From contig NZ_JAMQKB010000002.1 of NCBI RefSeq assembly GCF_028416575.1, forward strand, positions 1-64,000: a DNA stretch of 64,000 bases, given 5' to 3'. The notes beneath the pieces are model-generated. The model ran no database searches. It saw only the letters and a program-made list of their open reading frames with translations, and was not told where the DNA came from. The stretch's first letter is position 1. Each line of letters starts with the position of its first letter. Positions 36,875 through 48,240 of the stretch are shown one piece after another. The position numbers and the translations under genes were made by a program. This stretch comes from Terrihalobacillus insolitus (GTDB lineage Bacteria; Bacillota; Bacilli; Bacillales; Amphibacillaceae).

Positions 36875-37978
36875 CTATTCAAACAGATCGTCATCAATCT
36901 CAGAATAAGAATCTATTGTAAAAGAATCCTGTATAAGTCCTTCTTCTTTTGCTTCAGACTCGCTTTTTATATCGATTTTCCAACCAGTAAGTTTCGCAGC
37001 TAATCGAGCGTTTTGTCCGCGTTTGCCAATTGCCAACGAAAGCTGATAGTCAGGAACAATCACAGTCGTAGCCTTTTCTTCCTCATTTACGAGAACATCC
37101 ACTACTTTAGATGGACTTAGCGCATTAGAAACATATATGATTGGGTCTTCTGACCATTGAACAATATCAATTTTTTCACCCTTTAACTCATTTACAATTG
37201 CTTGGACACGCTGACCTCTTTGACCAACACATGACCCGACTGGATCAATCTCTGGATCGGCTGCGTACACAGATATTTTAGAACGATCCCCTGCTTCACG
37301 AGCAACAGAACGAATTTCAACGGTTCCATCATAGATTTCTGGAACTTCCATTTCAAATAAACGTTTTAGTAACCCTGGGTGTGTCCTTGATATAAAAATC
37401 TGTGGCCCTTTGTTGGAATTTTCGACTTTCGTTACAAAAACCTTCAGTCGTTCATGTACGTTGTATTGCTCTGTTGGCATCTGTTCTCCCTCAGGTAACC
37501 TTGCTTCTACCTTCCCTAAATTCACATAGACAAATCTTGGGTCTTTTCGCTGAATAATACCTGTCATAACGTCTTCTTCACGATCAACATACTCGCTAAA
37601 AATGACGCCTCGTTCCGCTTCTCGCACTCTTTGTGTCACAACCTGTTTTGCTGCTTGAGCCGCAATCCGACCGAAGTCTTTCGGTGTAACCTCTACCTCT
37701 ACAATATCGCCTACTTCGTAATTTGGGTTGATCTCGTTAGCTTCTGTTACGGACATTTGTTGATGAGGATCTTCTACTTCCTCGACAATGTCTTTTCTAG
37801 CAAACACATGCATTGTGCCTGATTCTTCGTTTAAATCGATTCGAACATTCGTTGCAGACTTGAAGTTCTTTTTGTAAGCAGAGATTAAAGCGGCCTCTAA
37901 AGCTTCCATAAGAACGTCTTTATTTATTCCTTTCTCCTTTTCCAAATACTGAATGGCATCAAAAAGCTCAGAACTCAC
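36875..37978 (-). CDS. nusA: Transcription termination/antitermination factor NusA
   Basis: 367-aa RNA polymerase-binding factor: N-terminal domain (about 1-125), S1 domain (about 135-200), tandem KH domains (about 200-350, [29 protein letters not shown] and [23 protein letters not shown]) and a short acidic tail. It lacks the C-terminal acidic repeats of proteobacterial NusA, as usual in Firmicutes. The start is GTG at 37978 after AAGGGGG. Confidence 0.98.
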   Translation of the reverse strand: MSSELFDAIQYLEKEKGINKDVLMEALEAALISAYKKNFKSATNVRIDLNEESGTMHVFARKDIVEEVEDPHQQMSVTEANEINPNYEVGDIVEVEVTPKDFGRIAAQAAKQVVTQRVREAERGVIFSEYVDREEDVMTGIIQRKDPRFVYVNLGKVEARLPEGEQMPTEQYNVHERLKVFVTKVENSNKGPQIFISRTHPGLLKRLFEMEVPEIYDGTVEIRSVAREAGDRSKISVYAADPEIDPVGSCVGQRGQRVQAIVNELKGEKIDIVQWSEDPIIYVSNALSPSKVVDVLVNEEEKATTVIVPDYQLSLAIGKRGQNARLAAKLTGWKIDIKSESEAKEEGLIQDSFTIDSYSEIDDDLFE

Positions 37979-37993
37979 GTGATTTTTCCCCCT

Positions 37994-38467
37994 TTAATTA
38001 AATGTTACTGCCAATCGTGCTTTCGCTATTTTTTCATAAGGAAGTTGAATTTCTTTTTTATTTGCTTTCACTTTAACCTCTAATGTAACAACATCATCCT
38101 GAAAAGACTTCAACTTTCCCTCGATCTCTTTAGCACCATTTATAGGCTCGTAAAGCTTTACATAAACCGCATTACCTATATTGTCTTCAAAGTCCTGTTG
38201 ATTTTTAAGTGGACGTTCGACTCCCGGTGAAGAAACCTCTAAGAAATAAGGAAAGGTAACTGGATCTTGTTCATCTAATTTCTCACTGAGTTTTTCCGAT
38301 ACACGACCACATTCCTCAATATCGACTCCCCCATTTTTGTCAACAAACACGCGTAAGTACCAATTATTACCTTCTTTTACAAATGAAATATCTACAAGTT
38401 TTAACTGCAATTCATCAAGGATTGGTTGAACAAGTTCTTCCGTCATTTCTGTTACATTGGTACCCAA
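37994..38467 (-). CDS. rimP: Ribosome maturation factor RimP
   Basis: 157-aa 30S maturation factor. [18 protein letters not shown] and [14 protein letters not shown] are family signatures, and the C-terminal SH3-like domain ends [13 protein letters not shown]. The start is TTG at 38467 with AAAGGAGG 7 nt upstream. It heads the rimP-nusA-rnpM-ylxQ-infB operon. Confidence 0.97.
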   Translation of the reverse strand: MGTNVTEMTEELVQPILDELQLKLVDISFVKEGNNWYLRVFVDKNGGVDIEECGRVSEKLSEKLDEQDPVTFPYFLEVSSPGVERPLKNQQDFEDNIGNAVYVKLYEPINGAKEIEGKLKSFQDDVVTLEVKVKANKKEIQLPYEKIAKARLAVTFN

Positions 38468-38585
38468 CCTTCACCCTCCTTTTCGATATTCTTCCTAAAA
38501 TAACCTAGTATGCTTAGTATGAGCAAAATCTCAACATTCATTTAGGCTTTTAAATAGAGATCATTCTACAGTTTTAACGATAAAA

Positions 38586-38613
38586 CCCTTGCCATTAAAG
38601 TAATTGGCAAGGG
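38586..38613 (-). terminator. Hairpin between polC and rimP (CCCTTG/CAAGGG family)
   Basis: The stem CCCTTGCCA/TGGCAAGGG has a 10-nt loop and a TTTTAT tail on the minus strand. Together with the stem at 38688-38711 and the repeat scar at 38784-38820 it accounts for most of the 352-bp gap. I see no gene there: the short open frame across it spans both hairpins. Confidence 0.75.
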
Positions 38614-38687
38614 ATAACAAAAGCTCATCATATTCCCAGGTCATTTCGCCTAAAATAGAACCGTAACAAAAGAAACGAGTATGAAGA

Positions 38688-38711
38688 AAGAGTGGGGGGC
38701 GCCCACTCTTT
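38688..38711. terminator. GC-rich palindrome between polC and rimP
   Basis: The stem AAAGAGTGGG/CCCACTCTTT has a short GC loop, with T-rich flanks on both strands. Likely the first terminator met by polC transcripts. Confidence 0.7.
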
Positions 38712-38783
38712 TCTTTCCTTCGTATCATTCCTAACCATGTAAAATATATCACATGTTAGTAAATGTTGCAAGGAACCAGTTTT

Positions 38784-38820
38784 AAGAGGTTGACTTTTTG
38801 AACTTCCTCTTTAAGAGGTT
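38784..38820. repeat. End-scar of the modular inverted-repeat element after polC
   Basis: The plus strand reads AAGAGGTTGACTTTTTGAAC then TTCCTCTTTAAGAGGTT. The end sequence GACTTTTTGAACTTCCTCT abuts an inverted AAGAGGTT end, and AACCTCTTAAA occurs on both sides (minus strand). It touches the polC stop codon (38820-38822). Confidence 0.6.
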
Positions 38821-41800
38821 TAAAACAAGGACAGTTGATTTTTATCTGCCATCCCTTCTAAGCAACCATGTTGATCAAGGTATTCTAAAACTGTTTTTGA
38901 AATACGACTTCTTTCTCGTAAATCTTCCTTAGATAAGAACTCCCCTTCTTCTCTTGCTTTTACAATGTTCAAAGCAGCGTTCGTCCCAAGTCCATCAACA
39001 GCATTAAATGGTGGAATTAAAGAATTTCCGTCAACAATAAATTCAGTTGCACTTGAACGATAGAGATCAACCTTTTGCAATGAAAACCCTCTTTCACACA
39101 TTTCCAAAGAAAGCTCTAATACGGTAAGAAGATTTTTCTCTTTTGGTGACGCATCATTGCCTTTCGCTAAAATTTCTTCGATTCGCTTCCTGATCGCAGA
39201 TGATCCTTTTACCATTGTTTCTAGTTCAAAATCATCTGCACGAACGCTGAAATAAGCCGCATAAAAGAAAATCGGGTAATGCACTTTGAAATACGCTATA
39301 CGAACGGCCATTAATACATAGGCTGCAGCATGGGCCTTTGGAAACATATATTTTATTTTTTTACAAGAATCAATGTACCAATCTGGAACACCGTTTTTTT
39401 TCATTTCCACGATCCATTCGTCTTGCAATCCCTTTCCTTTTCTTACAAATTCCATAATCTTAAAGGCCAAGGATGCATCTAACCCTTTGTGCATTAAATA
39501 AACCATAATATCATCACGACAACCGATAACGTCAGGAAGCTTACAAATACCGTTATTGATCAACTCCTGGGCATTACCAAGCCACACGTCCGTTCCGTGT
39601 GATAGTCCCGAGATAATGACGAGCTCACCAAATGAATTTGGCGTTGTATCTTCTAACATTTGGCGAACGAATTTTGTTCCAAACTCTGGAACACCAAGTG
39701 TCCCTGTTTTACACATGATCTGATCTGAGGTAACACCAAGAGATTCCGTACCAGAAAATATTTTCATAACCTCTGGATCATCGATTGGAATTTCTTTCGG
39801 GTCTAATCCACTTAAATCTTGTAACATTCGAATAACGGTAGGATCATCGTGACCTAGTATATCAAGCTTCAACAAATTATCATGAATCGAGTGGAAATCA
39901 AAATGAGTCGTTTTCCATTCAGAATTCCGATCATCTGCTGGGAATTGGATTGGTGTGAAATCATATATTTCCTTATCATCTGGAACAACAATTATTCCAC
40001 CTGGGTGCTGTCCTGTTGTACGTTTCACACCCGTACAGCCTTGAACAAGACGTTCAACCTCAGCTCCTTTATAATGGAGTTGATGATCACTAGCATATCC
40101 CTTCACATAACCGAATGCCGTTTTTTCTGCCACTGTACCAATCGTCCCTGCTCGATATACATTATCTTCACCAAACAAAACTTTTGTGTAATTGTGCGCC
40201 TGTGGCTGGTAATCACCTGAAAAGTTCAAATCGATGTCGGGAACCTTATCACCTTTAAACCCAAGAAATGTTTCAAATGGGATATCTTGCCCATCTTTTT
40301 TCAATGGAGAGTGACAGGTTGGGCATTCTTTATCAGGTAAGTCAAAACCACTTGCATATGACCCGTCTGTAAAAAATACATTGTATTGACAGCTAGGACA
40401 AACATAATGAGGTGGTAATGGATTCACCTCGGTTATTTCTGTCATTGTTGCGATAAGCGATGAACCAACAGATCCCCTAGATCCAACCAAATACCCATCC
40501 GTTAAGGACTTTTTAACGAGTTTATGAGAAATTAAATAAATAACCGAAAAACCGTTACTTATAATGCTGTCTAATTCTTTTTCTAATCTTTTTTCGACAA
40601 TTTCCGGTAAATCATCTCCATAAATTCGTTGGGCACGAGCATAGCTCAGCTCTCTAATTTCTTGATCGGCACCATCGATATTCGGGGTGTATAAATCTTC
40701 CTTGACAGGTTTCATTTCTTCAATGGAATTTGCAATATGCTGTGTGTTTTCAACTACTATTTCCTTTGCTTTTTGTTCACCTAAAAAATGAAAGCTTGAT
40801 AGCATTTCGTTTGTCGTTCTAAAATGCACTTCTGGTAAGGTTTGTCTACTTAACGGATTACCGCTTTGTGATGCGATTAAAATTTGGCGATACAGTTTTT
40901 CATGCGAATGAATATAATGTGTGTTCCCTGTTGCAACCGCTTTTTTTCCTAATTTATCTGCCAATTCTACTAAATTTTTAATAATATCAAATAAATGTGC
41001 TTCATTATGAACGAGTTCCTTTTCTATTAGGTGATAAAAGTTCGTTGGCGGTTGTATTTCGATGTAATCGTAGAATGCTGCTACCCGTTCTGCATCATCC
41101 TTTGATTTTTGCATCATCGTTTCAAACACCTCGCCTTTATCACAACCTGAACCAATTATTAACCCTTCTCTGTACTTTTGTAAGACAGACCTTGGAATAC
41201 GAGGAACGCGATAAAAGTAGTTAATGTGTGCCATTGAAACAAGCTTATACATATTTTTTAACCCTATTTCATTTTTAGCGAGAATTGTGCAGTGGTATGG
41301 CCTAGATCGTTGGTATGCTTTGCCTTCTCCCATGTGGCGATTAAACTCGTTATGATAATAGATTTCATTTTTGGTAGATTCCTTGATTAACTTCCACATA
41401 AGATACCCTGTTGCTTCCGCATCATAAATTGCTCGGTGATGTTGAGTTAGTTCTATATCGAGAAATTTACAAAGTGTATTTAGTCGATGGTTTTTTAACT
41501 CTGGAAACAAGAATCTAGCTAGTTCGAGCGTGTCAATTACTGGGTTGCTGGCTTTTTCATACTCAATACGTTTTAGCCCTTCATTAAGAAACCCCATATC
41601 AAAACTAGCGTTATGTGCTACTAAGATCGCATCCCCCATCCATTGATGAAAATCTTTCAAAACGTCTCCTATGTCAGGTGCATCTTTGACCATGTCGTCT
41701 GTGATACCTGTTAAATCGATCGTTGTTTGGGAAAGGGTTTGGTGTGGATTCGCAAACGACTCAAACCGATCCACGATTTCACCATCTTTTATTTTAACAG

Positions 41801-43112
41801 CTGCTAGCTCAATTATGGTGTCGTATACGGCAGATAAACCAGTAGTTTCCACGTCAAAAACGACGTACGTGGCACTTGCTAATTCAACGTCATGCTCGTT
41901 ATATGCGATAGGGACACCATCATCAACAATGTTTGCTTCTAGACCATAAATTATTTTCACTCCATGCTTAGCACCTGCAGCATATGCTTCTGGAAAGGAC
42001 TGGACGACAGCATGATCGGTGATCGCAACTGCTTGATGTCCCCACTTTGCCGCTTGCTCAACTAATTTTGAAGCCGACATAACTGCATCCATTTGGCTCA
42101 TTGTTGTATGCGCATGAAGCTCGACACGTCTCTCATTTTCTGGGGATGTATCTTTACGTTCTTTAGGCTTCATTTCATTGATATCCTGTACCATCATCGT
42201 TAATTCGCTTGTATAGTTATCCGTCTGAATACTTCCTCGTGCCTTTATCCACATACCTTGTTTTAATTGCTGAAACTTTTCTGCATCCTCGTCACCCTTT
42301 GAGAACATTTTCAAATGGAAAGAATCTGTGTAATCGGTAACCTTTACAATTAACAAATGTCTTCCAGAACGGAGCTCTCTTACATCCACATCAAACACGT
42401 ACCCTTGGATGGTTACTTTTCTTTCCTCTTCTAGGATGTTCTCCATCGGCTGTATTTCATCTTGAATTGGATAACCGATCATAACAGGACCTTCACTGCC
42501 ATTCTGATCCTGTTTCTTTTCCCGCTCTTCTTTTTCACGTACTGTCTTTAGCACCAATTGCTGGTCTTCAAGTGCTTTTTGTTCCCTGAATTTTTCTATT
42601 TCCGCCATTTCCGTTTTTACATCGATCGTTAGCATGTAAGACATTGCACCAATTTTCTTGCAATATAGCTGAAAGGCATTTTCTAATCGCTTTTTTAAAG
42701 CGGTAGCTTCTGCTTGATTTCTAGCAGTTAACTCAATTTTATTGCCATTTACTCGTGGCTTTTGATCATGTACTAAATCGCGGTAGGCTGGAGATAGTTG
42801 TCCTGTTTCTTGAATGAATGCTTGCCAATATGTACATACATCATCATCATGTAATGCTTTATTTGAAGTCTGTATCGTCCAATCTACATTGGCTATATGA
42901 GAAAATGTTGTCTGCAGTTTCATCGTAAAGATACGGTAAATATCGGGTGGCAGTACGTTTGTAAGCTGTATGTGAAAGTGCCAAGCTTTTTCTATTTTGA
43001 ACACTTCCAGTTTTTGAAGCTTGCTTTCATGAAAGTACTTGGATACCATTTCTTCAGGCATTTCGATCTGCTGTAACAAAAGTTGCATTTTTTCATGTTG
43101 GGAAATATCCAT
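38820..43112 (-). CDS. polC: DNA polymerase III alpha subunit, PolC type
   Basis: 1430-aa replicative polymerase of low-GC Gram-positives. N-terminal domain, OB-fold (about 235-320), PHP domain split around a DEDD 3'-5' exonuclease ([15 protein letters not shown] then [14 protein letters not shown]), a zinc finger with CPSCQYN and CPTCHSPL, and a polymerase palm with [12 protein letters not shown]. The C-terminus ends NQLSLF, resembling a beta-clamp binding motif. A single gene behind GGGGAGGG; the proS terminator precedes it. Confidence 0.99.
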   Translation of the reverse strand: MDISQHEKMQLLLQQIEMPEEMVSKYFHESKLQKLEVFKIEKAWHFHIQLTNVLPPDIYRIFTMKLQTTFSHIANVDWTIQTSNKALHDDDVCTYWQAFIQETGQLSPAYRDLVHDQKPRVNGNKIELTARNQAEATALKKRLENAFQLYCKKIGAMSYMLTIDVKTEMAEIEKFREQKALEDQQLVLKTVREKEEREKKQDQNGSEGPVMIGYPIQDEIQPMENILEEERKVTIQGYVFDVDVRELRSGRHLLIVKVTDYTDSFHLKMFSKGDEDAEKFQQLKQGMWIKARGSIQTDNYTSELTMMVQDINEMKPKERKDTSPENERRVELHAHTTMSQMDAVMSASKLVEQAAKWGHQAVAITDHAVVQSFPEAYAAGAKHGVKIIYGLEANIVDDGVPIAYNEHDVELASATYVVFDVETTGLSAVYDTIIELAAVKIKDGEIVDRFESFANPHQTLSQTTIDLTGITDDMVKDAPDIGDVLKDFHQWMGDAILVAHNASFDMGFLNEGLKRIEYEKASNPVIDTLELARFLFPELKNHRLNTLCKFLDIELTQHHRAIYDAEATGYLMWKLIKESTKNEIYYHNEFNRHMGEGKAYQRSRPYHCTILAKNEIGLKNMYKLVSMAHINYFYRVPRIPRSVLQKYREGLIIGSGCDKGEVFETMMQKSKDDAERVAAFYDYIEIQPPTNFYHLIEKELVHNEAHLFDIIKNLVELADKLGKKAVATGNTHYIHSHEKLYRQILIASQSGNPLSRQTLPEVHFRTTNEMLSSFHFLGEQKAKEIVVENTQHIANSIEEMKPVKEDLYTPNIDGADQEIRELSYARAQRIYGDDLPEIVEKRLEKELDSIISNGFSVIYLISHKLVKKSLTDGYLVGSRGSVGSSLIATMTEITEVNPLPPHYVCPSCQYNVFFTDGSYASGFDLPDKECPTCHSPLKKDGQDIPFETFLGFKGDKVPDIDLNFSGDYQPQAHNYTKVLFGEDNVYRAGTIGTVAEKTAFGYVKGYASDHQLHYKGAEVERLVQGCTGVKRTTGQHPGGIIVVPDDKEIYDFTPIQFPADDRNSEWKTTHFDFHSIHDNLLKLDILGHDDPTVIRMLQDLSGLDPKEIPIDDPEVMKIFSGTESLGVTSDQIMCKTGTLGVPEFGTKFVRQMLEDTTPNSFGELVIISGLSHGTDVWLGNAQELINNGICKLPDVIGCRDDIMVYLMHKGLDASLAFKIMEFVRKGKGLQDEWIVEMKKNGVPDWYIDSCKKIKYMFPKAHAAAYVLMAVRIAYFKVHYPIFFYAAYFSVRADDFELETMVKGSSAIRKRIEEILAKGNDASPKEKNLLTVLELSLEMCERGFSLQKVDLYRSSATEFIVDGNSLIPPFNAVDGLGTNAALNIVKAREEGEFLSKEDLRERSRISKTVLEYLDQHGCLEGMADKNQLSLF

Positions 43113-43175
43113 TTATTTCTCCCTCCCCGTATCTAAATTGAAAAAAATTATTACGATATCTATTTTACTACCAAT

Positions 43176-43211
43176 GAAAACCCTTGTCATTATGAAATAA
43201 CAAGGGTTTTC
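43176..43211 (-). terminator. Terminator of proS (CCCTTG/CAAGGG family)
   Basis: 12-bp stem GAAAACCCTTGT/ACAAGGGTTTTC with a 12-nt A/T-rich loop and TTTTC tail. Shares its core with three other stems in the window. Confidence 0.9.
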
Positions 43212-43236
43212 ACACTCATTTTATGGAAATGTGTTG

Positions 43237-44940
43237 TTACAATGCTAATGCTTTTGTTACACGATCTAATAAATGAGACACGTGCACTTCTTCCTGTTGC
43301 CCTGACTTTCTTTCTTTAAATTCAACGTATCCTTCGTCAGCACGTTTTCCAACCGAAATCCGATAAGGGATCCCGATCAAATCACTGTCTGCAAATTTCA
43401 CTCCTGCTCGTTCTTTGCGATCATCGTACAATACTTCTATCCCAGCATCCTCAAGTATTTGATGGATTTGTTCTGACAATGAAACTTGTTCTTCTTTTTT
43501 TACATTTAACGTTAATAAATGGATCTGGAAAGGCGCAATGTTTTGCGGCCACGTAATACCATTATCATCATGGTATTGTTCCACAACTGCTGCAAGTGTT
43601 CGGGAAACACCGATTCCATAACAGCCCATTATCATTGTATTTGCTTTACCTTGATCATCAAGGTAAGATGCATTCATTTTTTCAGCATAGAACCGTCCTA
43701 ACTTGAATACATGTCCGACTTCAATTCCTTTTGCGAACTGAATCATGCCGTGTCCATCAGGAGAAACATCTCCTTCTGTAATAAAACGAAGATCATGGTA
43801 TGCCTTCACCTTAAAATCACGTTCAGGATTGACGTTAACAAAGTGATACCCATCTTCATTTGCCCCACAAGTTGTATTAACCATATTCTTTACGGCGTTG
43901 TCTGCAAGCACATCTACTGTGTCAGGGGCTCCAATTGGCCCAAGGGATCCAAATCCAGCACCAATTGCACTTTTGGTCTCTTCTTCCGTTGCCAGTTCAA
44001 CGGTACTTGCTTTATAAATATTTTTTAATTTTATATCATTCACTTCATGGTCTCCACGGGTAACGACCAACACTAGTTGATCATCGACTTTAAACATTAA
44101 TGCTTTTAGACCTTTGTCAAGTGCATGATGTAAGTACTCTGCAACATCTTTCATTGTCTTCTGATTCGGAGTAGCTACCTTTTCAATTGGTTGAAGTGCT
44201 TCCTCTGGTTTCTGGTAGGAAGTTATCACAGGTGCCATTTCGATGTTTGCTGCATAGGATGAAGTATCTGAATATGCGATTGTATCTTCCCCAACATCAG
44301 ACAGTACCATGAATTCATGTGTATCCTTTCCCCCCATCGCCCCCGAGTCAGCAATCACAGCTCTAAAATTTAAATGGCATCGTTCAAATATCCTATTATA
44401 AGCATCAAACATTTTTTGATAAGATCCATCTAAGCTTTCAAAAGAATCGTGAAAAGAATACGCATCCTTCATTATAAATTCTCTTCCACGCAACAATCCG
44501 AACCGTGGTCTTTTCTCATCACGAAATTTCGTTTGTATTTGGTAAAGCATTAGTGGAAGCTTTTTATAGCTTTTGACCTCGTCACGAATAATACTAGTGA
44601 TCACTTCTTCGTGCGTTGCGCCAAGAGCAAATTCACGTTGATGACGATCATTTAGTCGTACTAATTCAGGGCCAAATGTATTCCAGCGCCCTGATTCCAT
44701 CCATAATTCTGCAGGTTGCATTGCTGGCATTAACATTTCATGTGCCCCTGCTCGATTCATTTCTTCTCGTACGATTTCCTCCACTTTTCGTAATACACGC
44801 TTTCCAAGTGGTAAGAAACTATAGACCCCAGAAGCGGTCTGCCGGATGAAACCAGCGCGAACTAATAATTGGTGGCTTTTCAATTCTGCTTCAGCAGGGG
44901 TTTCTCTTAGTGTAGGCACTAGCATTTCACTTTGTTTCAT
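43237..44940 (-). CDS. proS: Prolyl-tRNA synthetase (bacterial type with editing domain)
   Basis: 567-aa class II synthetase charging tRNA-Pro. Motif 2 region [25 protein letters not shown], motif 3 [16 protein letters not shown], the YbaK-like Ala-editing insertion (about 230-390) and the C-terminal anticodon-binding domain (about 470-565) are present. It follows rseP as in B. subtilis. No T-box leader is visible. Confidence 0.98.
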   Translation of the reverse strand: MKQSEMLVPTLRETPAEAELKSHQLLVRAGFIRQTASGVYSFLPLGKRVLRKVEEIVREEMNRAGAHEMLMPAMQPAELWMESGRWNTFGPELVRLNDRHQREFALGATHEEVITSIIRDEVKSYKKLPLMLYQIQTKFRDEKRPRFGLLRGREFIMKDAYSFHDSFESLDGSYQKMFDAYNRIFERCHLNFRAVIADSGAMGGKDTHEFMVLSDVGEDTIAYSDTSSYAANIEMAPVITSYQKPEEALQPIEKVATPNQKTMKDVAEYLHHALDKGLKALMFKVDDQLVLVVTRGDHEVNDIKLKNIYKASTVELATEEETKSAIGAGFGSLGPIGAPDTVDVLADNAVKNMVNTTCGANEDGYHFVNVNPERDFKVKAYHDLRFITEGDVSPDGHGMIQFAKGIEVGHVFKLGRFYAEKMNASYLDDQGKANTMIMGCYGIGVSRTLAAVVEQYHDDNGITWPQNIAPFQIHLLTLNVKKEEQVSLSEQIHQILEDAGIEVLYDDRKERAGVKFADSDLIGIPYRISVGKRADEGYVEFKERKSGQQEEVHVSHLLDRVTKALAL

Positions 44941-44981
44941 CCTGTTTACACCTCCATATTAAGTTTTCATAGACATACTAT

Positions 44982-45003
44982 AAGTGCGTGTTGAACAACC
45001 TCT
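44982..45003. repeat. Collapsed copy of the modular inverted-repeat element between rseP and proS
   Basis: The plus strand reads AAGTGCGTGTT directly joined to GAACAACCTCT, that is, the two outer ends of the element with the interior deleted. On the minus strand the element edge supplies TAGAGG, and its TAG is the rseP stop codon. Confidence 0.65.
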
Positions 45004-46258
45004 ATAAAAATAACCGTTGAATGTCGTTCCATGTAACCACAATCATCAATAACATAAGCAGTGCAAAACCTATAAAATGCACAACTCCTTCTTTTTGTGG
45101 GTCAATCGGCTTTCCTCTTACCGCTTCAATTCCTACAAATAGCAACCTACCCCCATCTAATGCAGGCAACGGTAATAAATTAATAATACCTAGGTTAATA
45201 CTTAATGCTGCAGTCCAAGTTAGATACGTATATAAGCCTCTTTGAACAAACTGATCTGTTGCATCATAAATTCCAACTGGACCAGAAAGCATATCAATTG
45301 AAAACTGACCAGTCACAAGCATACCGAGGTTAACTAAAATTAACTTTGTCCATTCATATGTTTGAACTACGCTGTTTTGTACGCTTTTTATTACTGATTT
45401 TTCTAGTGCTAGTTGAACACCTATTTGACCGATAGTCGTGCCTTGTGTTTCCACTTTTTGTGGGATTACCGTTAATTCTTGTGTCTGATCATTTCTATTT
45501 ATGAGCATCGTCAACTCTTCTTCAGGGTTATCTTGGATAATTTTCGTAAATTCCTCCCATGTGCGAATCGATTCCCCTTCAATCTGAACGACTTTATCCC
45601 CTTTTTGAAAACCAGCCTCTAATGCTGCACTATCTGGTTGAACGTCTCCGATTATCGCTTCCTCGGCGGGTACCCCTTGGATCAAGCCTATGATTAAAAA
45701 CACAAAAATCGCTAGAACAAAATTCATCATCGGCCCTGCAAATAGCTGCATTGCTCGTTGTGGAATGGTTTTGGAGGCGAACTGTCGATCATAAGGAGCA
45801 ATTTGCGTTTCCTTTTCATCCATGACAAAAAAAGCTTTCGGATCGACATCAAAGATTAATTTTTCATCTTCATCCACTTCATAACCATGAATTTTAAGGC
45901 TGTGATCTAAATCGGCTTTTTCCACTTCAATAACCCGTGCATGTGAATGCTTAGATTTATTGTTCACAATAATTTTGTTCACTTTTTGCTGCTCATTAAA
46001 TTCTAATCCGATATGATGACCTGGCTTTAATTCAATTATTTCAGGGTCTTCTCCAGCGACGCGAACATAGCCCCCAACGGGTAATAATCGAATCGTATAT
46101 ACTGTTTCGTCCCACATAAACGAGAAGATTTTTGGCCCAAAACCAATCGCAAACTCTCTCGCTAGCATTCCTGAACGCTTTGCAAAAATTAAATGTCCTA
46201 ACTCATGAACAAACACAAGTAGACCAAACATGAAAATAAAAGCTATGATCGTAGTCAA
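45002..46258 (-). CDS. rseP: Site-2 intramembrane zinc metalloprotease RseP (RasP)
   Basis: 418-aa membrane protease that cuts anti-sigma factors and signal peptide remnants within the bilayer. Zinc motif HELGH near residue 19, a PDZ domain (about 195-275), and a C-terminal NLLPLPALDGGRLLF with the third ligand Asp. It has four main membrane helices. I prefer TTG at 46258, 8-9 nt after AAGGAAGG; GTG at 46267 is almost on that site. The stop codon is formed by a repeat scar. Confidence 0.95.
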   Translation of the reverse strand: MTTIIAFIFMFGLLVFVHELGHLIFAKRSGMLAREFAIGFGPKIFSFMWDETVYTIRLLPVGGYVRVAGEDPEIIELKPGHHIGLEFNEQQKVNKIIVNNKSKHSHARVIEVEKADLDHSLKIHGYEVDEDEKLIFDVDPKAFFVMDEKETQIAPYDRQFASKTIPQRAMQLFAGPMMNFVLAIFVFLIIGLIQGVPAEEAIIGDVQPDSAALEAGFQKGDKVVQIEGESIRTWEEFTKIIQDNPEEELTMLINRNDQTQELTVIPQKVETQGTTIGQIGVQLALEKSVIKSVQNSVVQTYEWTKLILVNLGMLVTGQFSIDMLSGPVGIYDATDQFVQRGLYTYLTWTAALSINLGIINLLPLPALDGGRLLFVGIEAVRGKPIDPQKEGVVHFIGFALLMLLMIVVTWNDIQRLFL

Positions 46259-46273
46259 AAGAAGCACCTTCCT

Positions 46274-47413
46274 TTATTCTATAAAAGATTTAACAAGTAC
46301 CCGTGTTTGTTGATCAACCGTCAATATCGTGTCTAAATCGGGATCTTTCGTTACTTCGTGCTGATCTAGCGCACGAGCAATAAAGTCTTCAATCATTAAA
46401 AACGAAATATGTCCCTTCAGAAACAGTGAAACAGCAATTTCATTGGCTGCGTTTAATACCGTCGTCATTGACCCCCCCATTTTTCCTGCTTCGTATGCCA
46501 TTTTTAAACAGGGGAATCGCTCAAAATCCATATTTTCAAAGTGTAGCTTCCCTATTTCTATTAAGTTTAACCTTTTTGATACTGGAAGTTCAAGTCTAGC
46601 GGGATAAGTTAGTGCATATTGAATAGGTACTCTCATGTCAGGTGATCCAAGCTGTGCTATGACACTATTATCATTATACTCAACCATGGAGTGAATAACA
46701 CTTTCTCTATGCATGATGACATCAATTTTTTCATAAGGGATGTCGAATAACCAGTGTGCTTCAATCACTTCAAGTCCTTTGTTCATCATGGTAGCTGAAT
46801 CAATGGTGATTTTTGCTCCCATATTCCAATTTGGATGTTGGAGTGCGTCTTCTACTGTAACGGATTGAAGCTCGTCTCTTTTAACGTCACGGAAGCTACC
46901 ACCAGATGCGGTTACGATTAAACGATTCATATCCTGTCGATTTTCACCATTTAAACTTTGAAAAATTGCTGAATGCTCACTATCAATTGGTATCATTTTC
47001 ACGTTATTTTTTTTAACTTCTTGCATAACAAGGTGCCCCGCAGTAACAAGCGTTTCTTTATTTGCCAGCGCAATTGTCTTTTTTGCTTTAATCGCTTCTA
47101 GTGTTGCAGTAAGTCCAACGCTCCCCATAACCGCATTCACAACGATATCCGTGTTGGAGTCAATGCTAATCTCCACCATACCATCATTTCCAACTAAAAT
47201 ATTGGTATGCAGCTCGTTTAATTTATTTTTTGTTATCTCGTCTTGTACGACTACTTTTTTCGGATTGAATTCTTTGATAATGTTTATTGCTTTCTCTATA
47301 TTTCGGCCAAATGCGATTGCATACAGCTCAAATTCATCTGGATGTTGCCTCATAACATCCAACGTTTGCAATCCGATTGATCCGGTCGCACCTAATAAGG
47401 TAATGCTTTTCAT
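46274..47413 (-). CDS. dxr: 1-deoxy-D-xylulose 5-phosphate reductoisomerase
   Basis: 379-aa NADPH enzyme making MEP, the committed step of the non-mevalonate isoprenoid pathway that feeds UppS next door. NADPH loop [22 protein letters not shown], metal/substrate site [11 protein letters not shown], and TASGGSFRD. The start is ATG at 47413 with AGGAG 8 nt upstream. Confidence 0.98.
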   Translation of the reverse strand: MKSITLLGATGSIGLQTLDVMRQHPDEFELYAIAFGRNIEKAINIIKEFNPKKVVVQDEITKNKLNELHTNILVGNDGMVEISIDSNTDIVVNAVMGSVGLTATLEAIKAKKTIALANKETLVTAGHLVMQEVKKNNVKMIPIDSEHSAIFQSLNGENRQDMNRLIVTASGGSFRDVKRDELQSVTVEDALQHPNWNMGAKITIDSATMMNKGLEVIEAHWLFDIPYEKIDVIMHRESVIHSMVEYNDNSVIAQLGSPDMRVPIQYALTYPARLELPVSKRLNLIEIGKLHFENMDFERFPCLKMAYEAGKMGGSMTTVLNAANEIAVSLFLKGHISFLMIEDFIARALDQHEVTKDPDLDTILTVDQQTRVLVKSFIE

Positions 47414-47434
47414 ATGACACACTCCTACTCCATC

Positions 47435-48226
47435 CTATGAGATAAATTGGATAAAATGCAATAATGGAAAAATAAATATTAAGCTATCAAACCGATCCAA
47501 AATACCACCGTGACCAGGTAAAAGATTGCCTGAATCTTTTACGTCATAGTATCTTTTAAAAGCAGATTCCACGAGATCTCCAATTTGACCAAATCCAGAT
47601 ACCAAAATGGTAACGAGGAGAACCAGTACTGTTGAATCACGAACAGGAACGATCAATTGAAGGATTAATGCAACAATACAGGCAAGTACAATACCACCGA
47701 TTGCACCTTCCACGGTTTTATTCGGACTGATCTTTGGCCATAGCTTTTTCTTTCCAATAGCTCGTCCAAAAAAATAGGCTCCCGTATCTGTTGCCCAAAT
47801 GACTAGAAACGCGTAAACAATATAAATCAGTCCTGCTTCTCTCGTTTCCATTAAATAATAAAAACCCATTCCGACATAAATCGCAGATAGGATAAGGAAC
47901 CCTACATCCTCAAATGTAAATCTATTTTTAACTAACACCGTATAGGCTAATAATAACAGTACCGCTAGCAGTGTAATTTCAGATTTTTCCAAATAAAAGT
48001 TCTCAAGCCATGACCATTCATCATATGGAAATAATAAAAACCATAATAACAAAAATACAGTCGTAGAAGGGATAAAATACTTCGTTGTCTTTCTCATTTT
48101 TAACAACTCGTACAATCCAATTGATGCAATCATATAAATTAAAAGCTTAAATATCCATCCACCAAATATAACAATAGGAAGAAAAAGAAGGATTGCAACC
48201 ACAGCTGTTATTATTCTTTCTTTCAT
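47435..48226 (-). CDS. cdsA: Phosphatidate cytidylyltransferase
   Basis: 263-aa membrane enzyme making CDP-diacylglycerol, the substrate of PgsA. About 7-8 hydrophobic helices; the C-terminal signature reads SAFKRYYDVKDSGNLLPGHGGILDRFDSL, and KISPNKTVEGAIGG is conserved. It starts 14 nt after uppS. Confidence 0.97.
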   Translation of the reverse strand: MKERIITAVVAILLFLPIVIFGGWIFKLLIYMIASIGLYELLKMRKTTKYFIPSTTVFLLLWFLLFPYDEWSWLENFYLEKSEITLLAVLLLLAYTVLVKNRFTFEDVGFLILSAIYVGMGFYYLMETREAGLIYIVYAFLVIWATDTGAYFFGRAIGKKKLWPKISPNKTVEGAIGGIVLACIVALILQLIVPVRDSTVLVLLVTILVSGFGQIGDLVESAFKRYYDVKDSGNLLPGHGGILDRFDSLIFIFPLLHFIQFIS

Positions 48227-48240
48227 CCTTTTTCAGCCCC

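Noticed and set aside
38561..38752. 63-codon open frame between polC and rimP
   Set aside because: It spans two terminator stems, lacks a good ribosome binding site and resembles no known protein.
43237..45001. T-box riboswitch before proS
   Set aside because: Only about 60 bp separate rseP and proS, with no T-box sequence or specifier stem.
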